From Hyphomicrobiales bacterium (GTDB lineage: Bacteria > Pseudomonadota > Alphaproteobacteria > Rhizobiales > JAJFHR01): 5,770 bases of DNA. This document shows, piece after piece, positions 5,484 to 5,770 of the stretch; positions within the stretch are counted from its first letter, which is position 1; every line of letters starts with the position of its first letter. Both the position numbers and the translations under genes were made by a program. The DNA lies in the NCBI GenBank assembly GCA_021775515.1, contig JAJFHR010000019.1, positions 1 through 5,770 of the forward strand. The letters are read 5' to 3'. The notes beneath the pieces were generated by a model. It was not told the origin of the DNA and did no database searches. It was given only the letters and a program-made list of their open reading frames with translations.

Positions 5484-5770
5484 CTAGATTTTTTTTTGCT
5501 GGTTGGCAATTGCCCGTGCCAATTCGATAAGCTTGCGGCGGACTTCGCTTCCTTGAACTTCGGCAAAGGCCTTGTTCAACTGAATGCCTTCAGAGCTGCT
5601 CAGAAAATCCATTATCGGCGCTTCTGAGGCAACATCTGAAAATCCTTCCAGGCTGTCTGAAGTCGATGGGTCGGGAAGCCCGTCGAAAAAAAACTCCACC
5701 GGCACTTTCAGTATTTCACCAATTTGGTACAACCGGCTGGCACTGACACGATTTGCACCTTTTTCGTATT
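5484..5770 (-). CDS. XRE-family helix-turn-helix regulator, C-terminal 94 residues (5' end beyond window)
   Basis: Only the 3' part is present: the frame is open to the edge and ends with TAG at 5486-5484, directly followed by a TAA. The first residues, YEKGANRVSASRLYQIGEIL then KVPVEFFFDG, match the last helices of a lambda-Cro/XRE DNA-binding domain (the 'QKYEKG-N-R-S-S-L' pattern) as found in short alphaproteobacterial regulators of the PraR/PhrR type. The remaining about 60 residues are a helix-forming tail with acidic patches and a basic end (RRKLIELARAIANQQKKI) and no recognised sensor domain. Such a gene commonly sits just upstream of metK in Alphaproteobacteria, so it may or may not regulate metK. 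The gene contains runs of eight T (5693-5686) and nine A (5497-5489) on the coding strand. Start, DNA-recognition helix and full length cannot be judged here; target genes are unknown. Confidence 0.9.
   Translation of the reverse strand, partial: YEKGANRVSASRLYQIGEILKVPVEFFFDGLPDPSTSDSLEGFSDVASEAPIMDFLSSSEGIQLNKAFAEVQGSEVRRKLIELARAIANQQKKI

Overview
The window is a stretch of an alphaproteobacterial chromosome carrying housekeeping genes for translation, transcription and one-carbon metabolism. All six genes and the partial seventh lie on the minus strand, so they read from high to low coordinates: XRE-type regulator (5' end off the window) - metK - trmB - rimP - nusA - ylxR/ylxQ fusion - infB (3' part off the window). 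This order, the sequence character of the IF-2 N-terminus, the YlxR-L7Ae fusion protein and the XRE regulator in front of metK all point to Alphaproteobacteria. Base composition looks moderate, not GC-rich (judged by eye, not computed). I cannot resolve the order or genus.

Region 5770-5484 holds the C-terminal 94 codons of a helix-turn-helix regulator. A 151-base gap (5483-5333) follows, with several short inverted repeats, including a perfect 12-base palindrome. metK (S-adenosylmethionine synthetase) starts with GTG behind a strong Shine-Dalgarno site. trmB (tRNA m7G46 methyltransferase, an S-adenosylmethionine user) overlaps the end of metK by 14 bases, so the two form one translational unit: the first gene makes the methyl donor and the second spends it on tRNA. 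Just after trmB, at 3385-3358, is a convincing Rho-independent terminator.

From 3288 down to 1 runs the classic nusA-infB operon: rimP (30S maturation), nusA (transcription elongation/antitermination), a YlxR + L7Ae-like RNA-binding protein, and infB (initiation factor 2). Gaps are 14, 11 and 38 bases, consistent with a single transcript. The genes jointly serve ribosome assembly, rRNA transcription and translation initiation.

I found no mobile element, tRNA, rRNA, CRISPR array, prophage or defence gene, and all complete reading frames look intact. The least explained parts are the non-coding ones: the metK leader, the short rimP leader just after the terminator, and a small hairpin abutting the infB ribosome-binding site. 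I do not see evidence of a new biological system; these leaders are candidates for local regulation.
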